64,000 nt of DNA, taken from positions 1 to 64,000 of the forward strand of contig JBBPSI010000055.1 in assembly GCA_038093515.1 (NCBI GenBank), written 5' to 3'. Source of the DNA: Butyriboletus loyo. Lineage: Eukaryota; Basidiomycota; Agaricomycetes; Boletales; Boletaceae. Shown in pieces: positions 40,156 to 52,396 of the stretch. The notes below the pieces were generated by a model. It worked only from the letters and a program-made list of their open reading frames with translations. It had not been told where the DNA came from and did not search any database. Positions within the stretch are counted from its first letter, which is position 1, and each line of letters begins with the position of its first letter. The position numbers and the translations under genes are program-made.

Positions 40156-42150
40156 ATGGCTGCACCACTTCCCGCCAACTATAAGTGAGTGATTGATCCT
40201 ACGAAGAAGTTGGCACACGTCATCTGATAAGTACTTCTACCAGTTGGGATCCAGCAGCCATCCCTGCAACCAGCACATGGGTACCTCCTCGATGGTGTGT
40301 TTGATGCCACAGCTACTATTATTTTCCCATGGTACTGACTCCGGATAGGATGACGGCCCCGAATGCTCCATCAAAAACCCCTGTGAACGTTAACGGCTTG
40401 GGAGAGGCATGGGATCCCAGTCACCCATCCTTCCATGAAGTCGATCTGGTATAAATACGACAGTTGACTAGAGAAGTGACCAATTGATTTCTCGACTAGA
40501 CCGAGGCGGACTCTCGTCTGAAAGTTCCTAGCGTGGAAATCAGTTCAGGTAGCGATGATACGGTAGTTGCATTTGTTGACGTTAGCATCCTCGATTCCAC
40601 TGGTGCAGCACCGTACCGAGGCGATGTCCTTGTCAAAGGAAAGCGTATCGTCAGCGTTGGCGGTAAACTTGCACCCAAGACATTGCAAGGTGCCTTTATC
40701 ATTGAGGGGAGGGGCCGCACTCTTTTGAGCGGCCTCTGCGATTCCCATGCACATGCGACCTTCATCAATTCGCCTACCCTTGACGACATCACTGCGTTGC
40801 CCATCGAAGAGCACACGATCCTGTCTACCAGGAGTGCGAGACAATTCTTAGATGGTGGCTACACCATGTGTCGTACGTTGCTAATTCTCTGTGAACTTCT
40901 TCACAGGTTGACAATTGTATCCTCAGTGGGTGCAGCTGCAGCTAGGCCGCGTATGGACCTTGTTCTTCGTAACGCTATACAAGCTGGTGACATTCCCGGC
41001 CCTCGCTATCTTGCGAATGGTCAGGAGGTATGCGCCCAATTGTACCCTTGTCAGGACAATGCGTTGATTCCACTAGATGGCGCCGCGTGGTGGTGCTCTC
41101 TGTGAAGGGATCACTACATACGTAGAGACCGCTGAGGATATCACGAAGACCATCAATGCATTCGCTGATGCAGGCGTTGACAGCGTTCGTATTCCCGTCC
41201 CTTTCGCCTACATTTTCCCGTCTGATTGTTGTGGGGGTCTCTTAGATCAAGCTATCCATGAGTGGTGACGAAATCCTTGAGGGCCTTCGCGCTGAGGATA
41301 CTACTTTCTCCGATGAACTCGTCGCTGCTGGTGTTGAAGCCGCTCATGCCAAAGGCATGCGTGTTTGTTCCCATGCCCGCTCCGATAAAGCTGTCCGTCA
41401 GTGCCTTCAGTATGGGGTCGACATTCTATACCACTGCTGTAAGTCCTCATCTTTCCACGGGACCATCCCGCTAAAGTCACGTAGCGTTCATTTCCGATGA
41501 GTCTATGGATGCTCTCGAAGCACAGAAAGACCGGGTCTATGTCGTTCCGGCTTTGAATATTCTCTACTCGTCCATGCTCGTCGCTGAGAAAGCACAGTGT
41601 ATGACTTACCACGTGTTTGGCCTTGCTCGCATGGACTCACTTTGCATAGTTGGTTTCAAGGAATCTGCCGCGGAAAGGTATAAACGAGAGCTGGATATAT
41701 GTATTGCTGCCCTGAAGGAGATGAAGAGACGGGGCATCAAAGTCCTTCCAGGGGGTGATTATGGGTATGTAAAATTTTTACATCCAATCGAAGCATACGG
41801 CCTAATTGCATTGTATTAGTTTTGCGTGGACGCCCCACGGGTATATATGCTTTGTTGCATCACATTGAAGGAAGCTAACTCTGCTTAGTTCTTATCAAGA
41901 CCTTGAGCTCTTCGTCCACCTTCTTGGCTTCACGCCCATGGAAGCTATTCTGTCCGCTACCGCCCTAGGTGGTGAGATCATGCTGCATCCCCATGAACTG
42001 GGCAAAGTTCAGCCAGGTTACTACGCCGATCTTATCCTGGTTGATGGCAACCCGCTCGAAGACATCAGCGTTCTGACCCCGACCAAGGGGAAGCTCGATG
42101 TTATAATGATCGTGGGTGGTCGCTTCACGACTGGAAGTTGGCAGTACTAA
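40156..42150 (+). CDS. Metal-dependent amidohydrolase (imidazolonepropionase/prolidase-like family)
   Basis: Eleven exons give exactly 488 residues: 40156-40184, 40244-40294, 40349-40448, 40500-40872, 40927-41027, 41077-41184, 41246-41438, 41485-41598, 41650-41764, 41820-41840, 41889-42150. TIM-barrel hydrolase of cyclic amides or imidopeptides; the substrate is unknown. The metal site looks complete: HxH in SGLCDSHAHATF, the lysine usually carboxylated in IKLSMSGDE, the histidines in SHARSD and DILYHC, and the aspartate in GGDYGFAWTPHG. The C-terminal strand PGYYADLILVDGNPLED is typical. No signal peptide is visible, so probably cytosolic. A 51-nt in-frame intron (41599-41649) would otherwise add 17 residues. 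One splice uses the donor GTTCGT. A broken copy of the C-terminus lies 0.9 kb upstream. Confidence 0.9.
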
Positions 42151-44163
42151 GCGGAACCTACAGAATGGACAGATTCACAAACACAAACATGTGTGTGGAC
42201 AGTGAACGAACGTGTCAGAGCCGTCAAGTACTTCATTCAATCCCGATGCTCAACTCACCACATGTATGTATGCTATATTTTTTTCCCCGTTTGTCACCTG
42301 TCTTCTATGGATTGACGAGTATCAGGTTAGTACGGGGAGCTCTCGGCCCTTGTGCAGTTGTCGGACTCGTCGCTGATACTTCTTCTGTATCTCTGTAATA
42401 AATACGTGTGAAAGTTCTCGCTGAATCCCACCTGTGTGTCTGTACGGCCACAGCAACATTCGACCGCCGCGTAGTGCATGTACACGGAAACTTCGTGGTT
42501 CGACAGCTATAGTCGGACCGCCTCGATGACTTGCGCCTTCTGGCAATGAAAGACTCTATATCACAGTTCGCATCCTCGGGGGGTTGTTCTTCGCTCAGGA
42601 AGAATGACGGTCATTCCGTTGGAAATCCTACATGCGAGTCTACAACAAATTTTCGTCAGGACCCCTTAGTACGTATGCAAATATTGTAGAATACTTTAGA
42701 ACTGCTTATGTCTACCGCAGGTAATCATGTACATTTGATATTCCAACACTCCCTCTCAAATAGAAGTGGGTACTGTAATGATAAAATGAAAAATAGTAGG
42801 TAAACCTGTAGAATACCTGTATGCAGCATCAAAATATGTGCAGAGGTTCAAATGAAATTCCGTATGGATGATTTTGATGTATTGATATGCGACGCGTCCC
42901 GATCGTGTTGCGGAGTCGAACAGTGTCCAAATATGGAAGTCGCGGCTCGGGTTGCTCAAACATCACTTCTAGTCCATGTAAAACATGTACGACGCGTTTT
43001 TGTTCCCTCGACGCGATCCGGTGTCTTGGTATGTACACCTGATCTGACTGATTCTTCAATCTAGAGTTCGTCTTGAGTCGTCCTCGACGACGCGGTGGGT
43101 TTGGTAGCTCGACATGATCTACATTTAATATTCCAACAAAGATCTCGATTGTGACTGGTGACCAACGGTCTGTATCTTATAACAGCAACTTGGCCTACCA
43201 GCCGTTTAATCTCATTCCACTGAGCAGCCTTCCGGTATGTATGTTCACGTCTCACCACGCCGTCGACAAGTCATGGCCTTCACATTTTCATGCACGCACT
43301 CGCCCCAATCGTTGGTTTCAGCCGACGTACAAAGCATTCGCACAAGCATTTTGTGCGATCGAGCCATTTGTACTCCCTCCACGACTGTCCTCGGTTTTCG
43401 CGGATACCACTCGAAAATCGCGACCGATTCGGATGTGGGAAGAACGTTGGAGCGTGTGGTATTCCGGCCAGGGGATCCCGATGGCAATAATGATTGAGTC
43501 CTGGGGCTTGAGTGATATAGGTGAGTTTGACACGTGACACAGCATCGACTGACACGGATCTGAATCTGGCGCGCATAGTGGTTATTGTGTACTTGCAGCC
43601 TGCGTGTATTGACGATGTCCGAGTACGTCGTTCTCTCGCCCCATTTGCAAGTTGCACGGTCAACGCACATTTATGGTGATGGACATAAATCTTGCTTCTA
43701 TCCCTGTCCGGGATACAACGGGTTTTCCTGAGTTGGTAATCGCGCCAGAGCACTCGACCTAGTAATACCCGAGATCAGAGGCCTACAGGCTATAGTCGTT
43801 CTAATCATAGTACAGGGGAGTGTGTGGATGATTCTCACGCATTTCAAAGGTCACCAACTGATATCTTTTTGACATTTTCTACGTCGGCAGATCCGCCAAT
43901 TCAAATCATTTTAGTTATCTGAACTCCGGCGCTCTCAGCCTGAGGTCCTGAGTAGTTAGCAGTGTCCATCACCTGCTTTGGGTCGGACATCATATTGACC
44001 CGTGCTATTATCAGGGATCCTCGATTTACTATAATTATATCCAGCTTGTGGATTCGGCTCCGGGGCTATGACCGGTGTACAGCATACCACAAGACCTGCA
44101 GTTCAGCGCTTGGCAGCTCAACAACTATACATCAACCCACCATTCAAATTCTTTGGTTCACGC
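42151..44163. other. 2-kb stretch without a recognisable gene
   Basis: Short frames on both strands overlap heavily around 43.2-43.75 kb, but none shows a family motif or usable splice pattern. Nothing supported here. Confidence 0.45.
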
Positions 44164-44680
44164 ATGACAACGACCGGACCACTATTTAGACAGGCCTTGG
44201 TCTATTCATTCTATTTGCTAGCCTTTCTCTTGCTGCTCTCCAGAATGTAACTGTCGACGGTGCTGTTGTGACCGACACCGTGGTACCTACATATCCATAT
44301 CTGCCCTCTCAACCGTCAAATTGGAACCAAAGTATTGCATGCTTGTTCAGCATGCCTCGTGAAGCCAGGTCCCTCCGTGGCATTTGCTCCAAACTCCACG
44401 GTTTCTCGAGCGTTCGAGTTTACTTGCGTAGGTAGAACGGGTACGTTTTATTTGAAGTGTTGACTTCATCACAGTTTTCACGGCAGGAAGTGGATTGTAC
44501 ATGTTCTTCATCCTCACAAACAGCGTGCGTACTTTTCCTCATGGACTACCGCATCTACCGGGCTTATTACTATTACTGCTTTGGTCTCGCCAAGATCTGC
44601 CTCACATGCGAACGATAGGGATCTCTAGCTGCTTCATTCATGATCGTCTTTTCGGTGAAGTATATATTTATCAAGTGTGA
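44164..44680 (+). pseudogene. Relic of a receptor-like membrane protein
   Basis: Decayed paralogue of the gene on the opposite strand at 44.9-46.2 kb. After a frameshift in the signal-peptide region it reads ALQNVTVDGAVVTDTVVPTY and PSQPSNWNQ, then VKPGPSVAFAPNSTV pieces and AFEFTCVG. After the old intron comes GSGLYMFFILTNSV, matching GSGLYIFFILVNTV in the intact gene. The order is kept but several frameshifts are needed. The transmembrane and tail parts are missing. Confidence 0.75.
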
Positions 44681-44912
44681 CGCAGCTCTATATGTCCGCG
44701 ACGTACTTAGGCACAGGCCTCCAGCGTGTACTTCTCAGTCCAGGGTGTTGCTTGCTATCTTGCAAAGCGCAAATTTCGAGGAGAGCGGATCGCTCGAGAG
44801 CAGCTGCTGTTCGTGGTGACAAAGAGATGCTTGTCTCCAGTGAGAAGACATTGTAAATGTACAGGAATATAGCACAAGGCTAGCCAGGGGATACAAAGAT
44901 CACAATCCCATC

Positions 44913-46181
44913 TCAGGAATATTCAGGTGGAGGCGCCGATGCCAACTCGGCGACATTCCAGCTATGATCCTGATGATGACGGAGACGAGCGACTTCGTCC
45001 CTTAGCAGTCCAACCTGTTCAAGAATCTCGGTGGTGCCACTAGATGAAGCACCGGACAAGGACGGGGCGACAGTGGAAGCAGGGTTTGAGGGTTGCACAG
45101 TCACTGGTGATACAGTTATTTTACTTCTTGATCCGGCCTATCGAATGATTGGATTGAGGGTGGTAAATGGAATGAAAAGCTGGCTTTCGTACATTGGTAG
45201 TAGGAGGGAATTCCATCGGCATCTGCTGGTTTGGTAATGGGGTACCCCCAGAGGATGTCATCTGACGAGATGAAACGAATGGGTCCATCTCAGTTACTCC
45301 CGCTGAGGAAGATTGTCCTCTGGTGCGTCTCTTGTATCGCCGATAACATAATAGGGATGCAACCGCCAGCACGAGGATACCAACCCCTGCAATTGCACCA
45401 CCGACAATGACTCCGATGTTTTGTCCTGAAGACGTGGTTGGAATTCCTGTTGATGACGAGACCACAGAAGCAGTAACGGCACCACCTGTCTCTGTGGTTA
45501 ACGTCGGAACGGCAGAGCTTGTATCCGTGCTAACAGGATGGCCTGTGAGAATGGCCTAATGCAGGACAAGACAAAGGACACACGTATAGATCAAATAGTC
45601 AAAGAGAACCAGCACACTGTTCACCGAATCATTAACGGGCGCGACCTTCATAGTGTGCTGGCCAAAGGGTATAGAGTTGTTGGCATAAACTGTTTGGTTG
45701 TACGCGTAACTCGTGAGTGCCGAAGGGGTGTGTAAAAACGAGGCTGCCTGGACACCATCCAAAATGAAGTCCACATTTGTGAGCGTAGTGGCAGAGGGCA
45801 CGGTGTTCACGAGGATGAAGAATATGTACAATCCACTTCCTGACATTTAAATTATCGTGGAATCAAGACTTGGAATAAAAGATCAGGAAACGTACCTATG
45901 AAAGTAAACTCAAACGCTTCAAAAACCGTGGAATTTGGAGAAAATGTCGAATCGTGCCATGTGCCATTGTACGCCAAGGAGGGATCTGGCTTAACGAGGC
46001 ACACTGAACAAATATTGCCCTGATTCCAATTCGATGGAGAGGGCAGGTATTCCAGTATAGGTAGTGACACGGCGCCAGTCACAACCGCATCGTCGACAGT
46101 TACATTTTGAAGAGCAGCATGAGCAAAGCTGGCGAACAGAACGAAGCAGACCCGGGCCTGTCCAGAGAGTGGTCTGATCAT
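44913..46181 (-). CDS. Single-pass receptor-like membrane protein with a C-terminal PPxY motif
   Basis: Four exons, roughly 330 residues. N-terminal signal peptide (VCFVLFASFAHAALQ), then a beta-rich, N-glycosylated extracellular domain: TVDDAVVTGA, NWNQGN, NGTWHDSTFSPNSTVFEAF, and after an intron GSGLYIFFILVNTV and FDYLIYT. A Ser/Thr-rich stalk and one transmembrane helix follow (IGVIVGGAIAGVGILVLAVA), with a basic stop-transfer YRRYKRRTRG. The cytosolic tail has a short coiled segment (EILEQVGLLRDEVARLRHH) and ends APPPEYS, a PPxY motif of the kind bound by WW domains of Nedd4/Rsp5 ligases (family knowledge). Such proteins are common in Agaricomycetes and their ligand is unknown. The exon 2/3 donor (GTGTCC) is the least certain splice. 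Confidence 0.78.
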
Positions 46182-46609
46182 TAGCGCGGGCCAGAGAAGC
46201 AGAAGAAAAAGGTTTGAACGGCGAGGCTACTGAGCGCTATACCAGATCTCCTGCCCTGGATAGCCTCCATCACGAATGCGGCGTTCCTCAACATCATACC
46301 TTATGTAATTGGCAATGTTTATATGATGCCAAGTGATAGGTTAAACATATCATAACTTCGATCAACGCATCACTAACAATCTGCTTCTTCGTCGAGAAAG
46401 TGATCCTGAGTCAGTGACCCATTTGAAAACTGTCTATGGGCCCCAGTAAACCATCCTCGCGGAAAAACGCGCGGCCTCATTGCCTTTTCTCGTGCCATCC
46501 CCTTCGTATATAGAGGTCAGTAGTAGTCGTTTCGCTTCTCAAATATATCTACCCACTTGTGCAACCCGTTTGAGAGCGAGCGAACAAGTGCCGGCGCTCA
46601 CTCGGCGGA

Positions 46610-47120
46610 ACATGGTTGGATCCCCCCCACGAACGCGACCCAACAGATGTGCTGCACCGTCTGCACGTACACACCCACTCGCCCGACCTCGGCCAACCGC
46701 GCTATGCACATAGCGCTCCCAAACCCATTATCGCATTGTGCACGTGCACAACGCGCTGACCTCCCGCCCGTCTCACCCAGCCCCAACCCCACTCATGCGC
46801 CCAATGCGCCAACCACCCGCCTTGCTCAACCCCATCGCACACGCACACGCACACGTGCAGCGGGACACCGTGCCCAACGTGTGCACCCGTCTCATCAACT
46901 CCACTCACAGGCCGCCGCCCAACACACCGACCCCTACCCGTCTCACCCAACCCATTGCACGCACATGAGGATCCCCCCAACGTGCTGACCCCCGCCTATT
47001 TTACTCAATCATTGCAGTGCAGACACGCCACACCCCACCTGCACGCAGCCACACACCGATGCGCCCCACCCCCCGGGTCACTCATGCGTGCTGGCAGACC
47101 CATTCCAAGACTTGCCAGAG
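46610..47120 (+). repeat. C-rich, G-poor low-complexity tract
   Basis: The plus strand is strongly enriched in C and A (many CCCAACCCC, CACACGCACACG and ACCCGTCTCA-like pieces) and poor in G. Partly repeated units such as CCCGTCTCACCCA occur at about 46770 and 46937. Frames read through it on both strands are compositional artefacts. From 46182 to 46609 and 47121 to 47500 I see no gene. Confidence 0.55.
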
Positions 47121-47824
47121 TCACTGAAGCCACCCACAGAACGAACCCCCGAGCATCGTGCTTGAGGACGCTCGGGGATTTATTCTGTTGGAGCACATGT
47201 ACGAGCCGAGACGTCGGCAGCATCCAGTGACGGCGAAGACTTTAGGATTCGACCCAAGACGCTGCAGAACGTGTTGGAACACAATCGCGAACGGCTGGGA
47301 CGAGTGGATGGAGAGAACTCACCTGGACGAGCTTGAGACGAGCGGAACGAACCGGAAGGCAACGCGCACGTACCAGGCAGTCCCAAGAGCGATCCTAAGC
47401 GTCTGGAGATCGAGACAGACGATGACGGCGACCAGACAAACGCGTCAGGTCAAGTAGGCAAGCCACCAGACCAATTGGGCGAGGGGGAGAGTTCCAGAGT
47501 GACGGGGATGATGGGAGACGGTGCGGGATGAATGGCGTAACAAGCAACGCCCGCCACGAGTCGAAAAGACTCGATACGCGATCGCTGGCTGAAGATGAGG
47601 CGAGTCAGCACGAACGGTGTGAACGCAAGACGGGTGACGTACCTACTAAGTCACATTGTACGCGGCGTGGTGTAGCCACCACGCCCGAAATTGACATTCC
47701 TGGTCATTCCCTTGTGATGTCACAGTGGCGTCCCCAGTTGATGTTAAACGGGACACCTGATTCCCTTCACCTGAGCTATTCCGAAACTATACCCACTATT
47801 CAAACCATCTGGTTGCGACCCCCC

Positions 47825-48720
47825 CCCGGCCCCCGCCTACCGAGGTCTCCGTCGGTGCCGACGAATCCATATTGTCACTCGCCGATGAATCGTCTCATTT
47901 TGTCAACGAGATGCTCATGCTTAGCATCGGAGGGGTCAGCGGGAAGAGCATCCGTGTCTGGGGCACATACAAGCCAGGCAATACGACCTCAATTTCGACC
48001 AATGTGACGATGCAGCATTGGGACTTTCCATCTGCCTCAACTCCTCTTGATCTTCTTGACTCTGGCTATCGAGTAACAAAGTCCGAAAGTCCGAACAGTC
48101 TTTCCTCTACCTCGACGGAAAGGTTCCCGCGGAAGGTGGCTTCCCCCAGACATTCAATATCTTCTACCTCCTCTCTGGCGCCAGCACGGAAGGCGGTGGT
48201 TGGGCACCTAATATCCTCAATGTAAATGCTCCGCAAACAACACAGCTACAATAATACGAAACTCCCAGGTGCTATCTTTACGCTCTTGAATGGCTGGGCC
48301 AAATGCCACGACACCCCTAGAGACCTACTACCAGCTGTCACAGTCTCTTGCTGTATTCGCCGAGAGGACCTGGGCGGATTCCGTGATCCCCTCGTCAGGG
48401 CTGGCGATGGATCTGTTTGAAGCCGCTATCCCCCACTTAATACCCGGGACGGAATCTTAACCATGCTGTGAAGGGCAAGGCATCGGGTGGCGTTGTGTTC
48501 GCGTTCAAAAACTTGACTTCCTTGCCATTTCGCACTGGCGTGGAATCCGTCGGTCCCCCATACAACCTCTCAGTCAGTGTCCGACCTTGTGCTGCGGGTT
48601 CGCAGACGACTGGGGATGCCACAGATGCGGAGCTATTCAAGGGAAGAGACTATTTGCTGTGTGCCCCTTCTCTCACGTTCTCCTCTAATACTGTCTATTA
48701 CCCGCTCTTTCCTTGAAGCC
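47825..48720 (+). pseudogene. Probable relic of an extracellular-type protein
   Basis: Plus-strand islands in different frames: VNEMLMLSIGGVSGKSIRVW followed by GTYKPGNTT, a short VPAEGGFPQTFNIFYLLSG piece, then TTPLETYYQLSQSLAVFAE and LFEAAIPHLIP, and GVVFAFKNLTSLPFRTG. They look like protein rather than chance, but stops and frame changes prevent a model and I cannot name the family. The first piece is like the beta-sandwich stretches of basidiomycete secreted or receptor-like proteins. It may be the remains of more than one gene. Confidence 0.35.
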
Positions 48721-49612
48721 GGATGAACGTGACCGATGATCCAGGCAACGAGGCGATGCACGTTCGCAACCGTCGTTCAGGGGTTTGATTATACATATTG
48801 GTATCAAACCAATCTAAACATCTAGGGCGATTACCTCACACAAGAAAACATGTTGTGCTGCGTCTCGGTTGGATATCATATCCCCACTGTTCGAGACGGT
48901 CTCATGCATCCGTTCTGTCATCAGCAGCTGACCAGTGCTTGACTTGCTGGCAAGCACCAATTTAATAATACTCTCAAAATAGTTCCTTCCGGTGCTTTCC
49001 GGATGTGCCTCTGGAAATCTCGTTTTGGCGCGAGTGAACGATGCGGCTCGTTCTGCGGCTCGTTCATCAACTCCCACATTCATAAGGCGCCCTCGTCTCT
49101 GTTTCATGGAGCGGAATAAGTCCACACCATGACATCGGCTGAGATGGTGGTAAGCAGTCTAGATTCTTTGCACTCGACGAGTATTTAACCCACGCGACCC
49201 TCAGGTTGACGTGATCTGTCATCCTGTAAACTGGGTTTGGGTGGTGCTTTCATTCTAATTGAAGTGCTCGCATTGCGCCTGCCAGGCGGCGAAGCAATAA
49301 TAACGTCGTCGTTCAATACAGCAACTCAATACAGGATGTGCGACTGAGCAGAGTCGACAGAATGTTCCAATTGTTGGATGCAGTGCTTATAGATATGTCG
49401 TACGTATCTCAGGGTGAGTGGAATAAGGTCCGAGTCTGACGTTCGTCCCATGGCCTATTGGTGAAACTGCCAGATAGGCGGCTGATCCAGGGGATCTTAC
49501 CAACCTGTATATTCAGCCGGCGGTGCAACTCAAAACATCATTGATTCATCGCATTTTCTGAAAGCGCTCTGGTGGGGTATTACAATCGTTGGAACGATCT
49601 TCGCGTCGGTGG
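48721..49612. other. Intergenic stretch
   Basis: A minus frame at 48814-49125 has no recognisable motif. Nothing else seen. Confidence 0.45.
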
Positions 49613-49619
49613 TATAAAA
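49613..49619 (+). promoter_or_regulatory. TATA box of the ADP-ribosyltransferase-like gene
   Basis: TATAAAA lies 55 nt upstream of the ATG at 49668. Confidence 0.55.
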
Positions 49620-49667
49620 ATGTCGTCACTTTGTTCCTCGATACCTCGAATCCCTCATTCCTAAAGC

Positions 49668-50980
49668 ATGCTCTCTTTAGCCGCGTCTGTCTCGTCGCGG
49701 GGGCCGAACACTATCTCTCTCAGGCAACCTAGCCAGTCCCCGGCAGATGTACATACTCCCCAAAATACGCTGCCGTGGTCACCTATTTACTTGTTCCAGT
49801 CCTGCCAACACGCCTTCCAGGATGGCCGGCCGTACTGGCCACATCATCACCCATCTCTGTCATCCCGCTCCGGACTGGTACCAGTATGGAACGTCTGCCC
49901 GCATTGTCAGCGACGCCCCAAGCATCCAGACCACCGATTTTGTTCCGTTGCTTGTGGTCAGTCCGCTGCTCGCTCTGCACCAGAACTGAAATATCTCCCT
50001 CCGAATCACGAACTGTTCATCAAGAGTACGTGTTGCATATGTTTGATGTTTTTCTCTAGGCGCTGGGGAATTGACCCGCCGTCTAGTCGCAGCACAATTC
50101 ATGAAGCGCTGGCGGTCAGCACGCCGTCCCAAGGTACTGATGGTCTATATGATCACCTGGACGGAAGCATACCAAAGAGGTTTTGAACAGTACAGGTGAG
50201 GCTTTAACCATCTCCCCATCTATTTTCTACGGGCTGGATAAAATGAGCAGGGATGCCGTCGAGGCCCGAGGACAATTCAAACGCATAGGGCTTTCCTCGG
50301 GGAACGAAGGGAAGCGGTTCCGGGGCACAAGTCGCGCGTGTAACTTGGGCGAGCGAGGAAACGTCTCTCCTTGCCACAACGATGCGTGCTGGATGTGCGA
50401 GACGATCCGGTGTGGGTTCGAACCACACCTTCAACGGAAACGGAGTGTTCCATTGTACGTCCCATGGATAGCCCGAAGGCGATTCGTGACCTTTTTCTGA
50501 TTACGAGATATGTCCAGGAACGGGGGCGGCATCCGACTCGGCGCTGGTGTCTATACTAGCCATGCGTCTTCCAAGTCAGAAATCTTTCTTTTCTCCAGAA
50601 AGTCTGATATGACTGGTGGATCTCATCCAAAGCTTTTAGGGCTGATCAATACGCCGCGAACGTACACGATCCCAGTTCAAGCATCAGGGCAATGATGGTC
50701 TGCCGCGTCGTTATCGGAAAAGCGTACGTGACGAACCAGGAAGACCCAACGATGAGGAGTCCACCACCGGGATACGATTGTGTGGGCCAATTCTCCTCGC
50801 CGCTTCGATTTCATCTGTCTCATTCTCCTTTTTTATCTCGCGCGTTCTCGTAATGTGGTGTAGGTGTTTGGGAAACCGGGATGGCGCAGCGCGTTTGCAG
50901 AAGACGAGTATGTGGTGTATAATGCAGACGCTATCCGGGCTGCATACCTTGTCTTGTATGAACAGGCGGGCGGCGCTTGA
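49668..50980 (+). CDS. PARP-like ADP-ribosyltransferase-fold protein with N-terminal Cys-rich motif
   Basis: Seven exons give exactly 320 residues: 49668-49748, 49800-50025, 50060-50195, 50251-50454, 50518-50574, 50640-50781, 50864-50980. The first exon join removes a 51-nt stop-free intron. A small zinc-binding-like motif follows (CPHCQRRPKHPDHRFCSVAC). The C-terminal two-thirds match the PARP catalytic fold of a basidiomycete-expanded family: FMKRWRSARRPKV, NEGKRFRGTSRACNLGE, CHNDACWMC, LGAGVYTSHASSKADQYA, AMMVCRVVIGKAY, SPPPGYDCV and DEYVVYNADAIRAAYLVLY. In the H-Y-E triad the Y (GVYTS) and E (DEYVV) are present, but the usual His of RFHGT is Arg (codon 50321-50323). Transferase activity is therefore doubtful. 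No neighbour hints at a target. Confidence 0.8.
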
Positions 50981-52332
50981 TTAGCTCCGGCCTGTGCGAA
51001 TCTCGTTTGAATGAGACCGAGCACTCTCCATGCAGACGTCGTTGCTTGACACATGGCCGCCCCGTCGCGGGTGTCGATCGAGTGATGCTGTGCCCACTGT
51101 CGTACGGTCAAACGCAGTTTTCGTCCTATGTAGAGCGGACGACTGGCGGCAGGGTCTGCACAGGTCATTTCTCGGTTTACACTCGCTCTCCATTTTCTTT
51201 CTTGTAAACATGGAATTTGCGCCTAGAACACTCTTGTTCGTGCAGGGAAGGGGAGTCTGGGAGTGCAGAACGGGCAAACTTGGCGTACAATGGATAGATA
51301 GCTTATCTCAATTTGATTCTGCAAGCGCATGTATACGTGGTTTTCCTCTCAGGATGGCACTGTGGGAAGGGAAATTTCGATCACCTGTTTTCAGTGTACG
51401 GGTCTGCACACTTTTATGCTGTCGGCCCACGCTGGGGCCCAAACAAGTTTTGTGCCCGACGAAGAGGACCAGGATAGCGACCAGGATTTTCAGTGACCTA
51501 TCTACTATTTCCATGACTGCCAGGTGACGACTTGTAACGCAATGAAAATTCGGTGTTCGGTGAAGCACTGGAAACAGGTGATTTGAGATTCAATGAATTG
51601 AGAGATGAATTGTTCGTGTACGATGTTGGATTAGTGAAATACTTCCTGCAGTGTTTGCAAAGTTCACCTCTGTCTGAGGGAATCTCAACGAGATGATAGG
51701 CTGGTACGAGCCATCAAGACGTCTATCATCGCTGTCATGATCGTCTGCCGTTCTCTCGGTTCAGATGTGCTACCTATTGCAAAACGAAGCAGAGAAGTAT
51801 TCTAGCGAGAAGTCCGACGCGATTTCTTCATTAAATTGACCCGACACGTGGAGCGATAACGACTCGGATCTTGGGCCCCATCGATTGAACAAAGGAGTCA
51901 GCGAACACTCGTGTTCCAGCACGCCATTTTAGACAATGTCTGTCTGGGTGACGGCAACCGGACTCCAATAAAAATTTGAAATCACTGTGACCGACCTGAC
52001 GATGTCCTGAAACTGACACGCTGGACTACCACAGCGGAACAAATACGAGGTCCAAAGAGTTTTTTCGTGGAACGGGAGGATGACTTTGTATTACGGCAAC
52101 GGTGAGACAGGGATCCGGAGAGTCGTGGGTGTGTGTGAATTCGATAAGCCACGTCAGACAACGACGGATTCGGAAGGCCAGCAGGCAAGTGAAGGCGACC
52201 ACTTTTGAAATAGCACGAAGGGAGAGACGGCCGCGTGCAGATAGGGTTATTGCTGCGACCCCTCTCGTGTGACAGCTGCTAACCAATCGGAGCAGGCGAT
52301 ACGGGGGGGTCGGTCGTTACGTACCCTCCCTC
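50981..52332. other. Intergenic stretch
   Basis: Several overlapping frames on both strands (50.98-51.57 kb) show no motif. No gene supported. Confidence 0.45.
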
Positions 52333-52340
52333 TTTAAATA
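52333..52340 (+). promoter_or_regulatory. TATA-like box of the fungalysin gene
   Basis: TTTAAATA, 57 nt upstream of the ATG at 52397. Confidence 0.5.
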
Positions 52341-52396
52341 GACTGGAACCTGCAACACTCGACCCGTCTGCCAACCCCCCCCTTGTTTCAGACACC

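Noticed and set aside
43151..43753. Overlapping frames on both strands at 43.2-43.75 kb
   Set aside because: Mutually overlapping, no motif, no splice support.
46557..46988. Long frames on both strands
   Set aside because: Created by the C-rich low-complexity tract with few possible stops.
50410..50430. tRNA T-arm-like GTGTGGGTTCGAACCACAC
   Set aside because: Lies inside an exon of the ADP-ribosyltransferase-like gene; no anticodon arm, D arm or acceptor stem fits around it.
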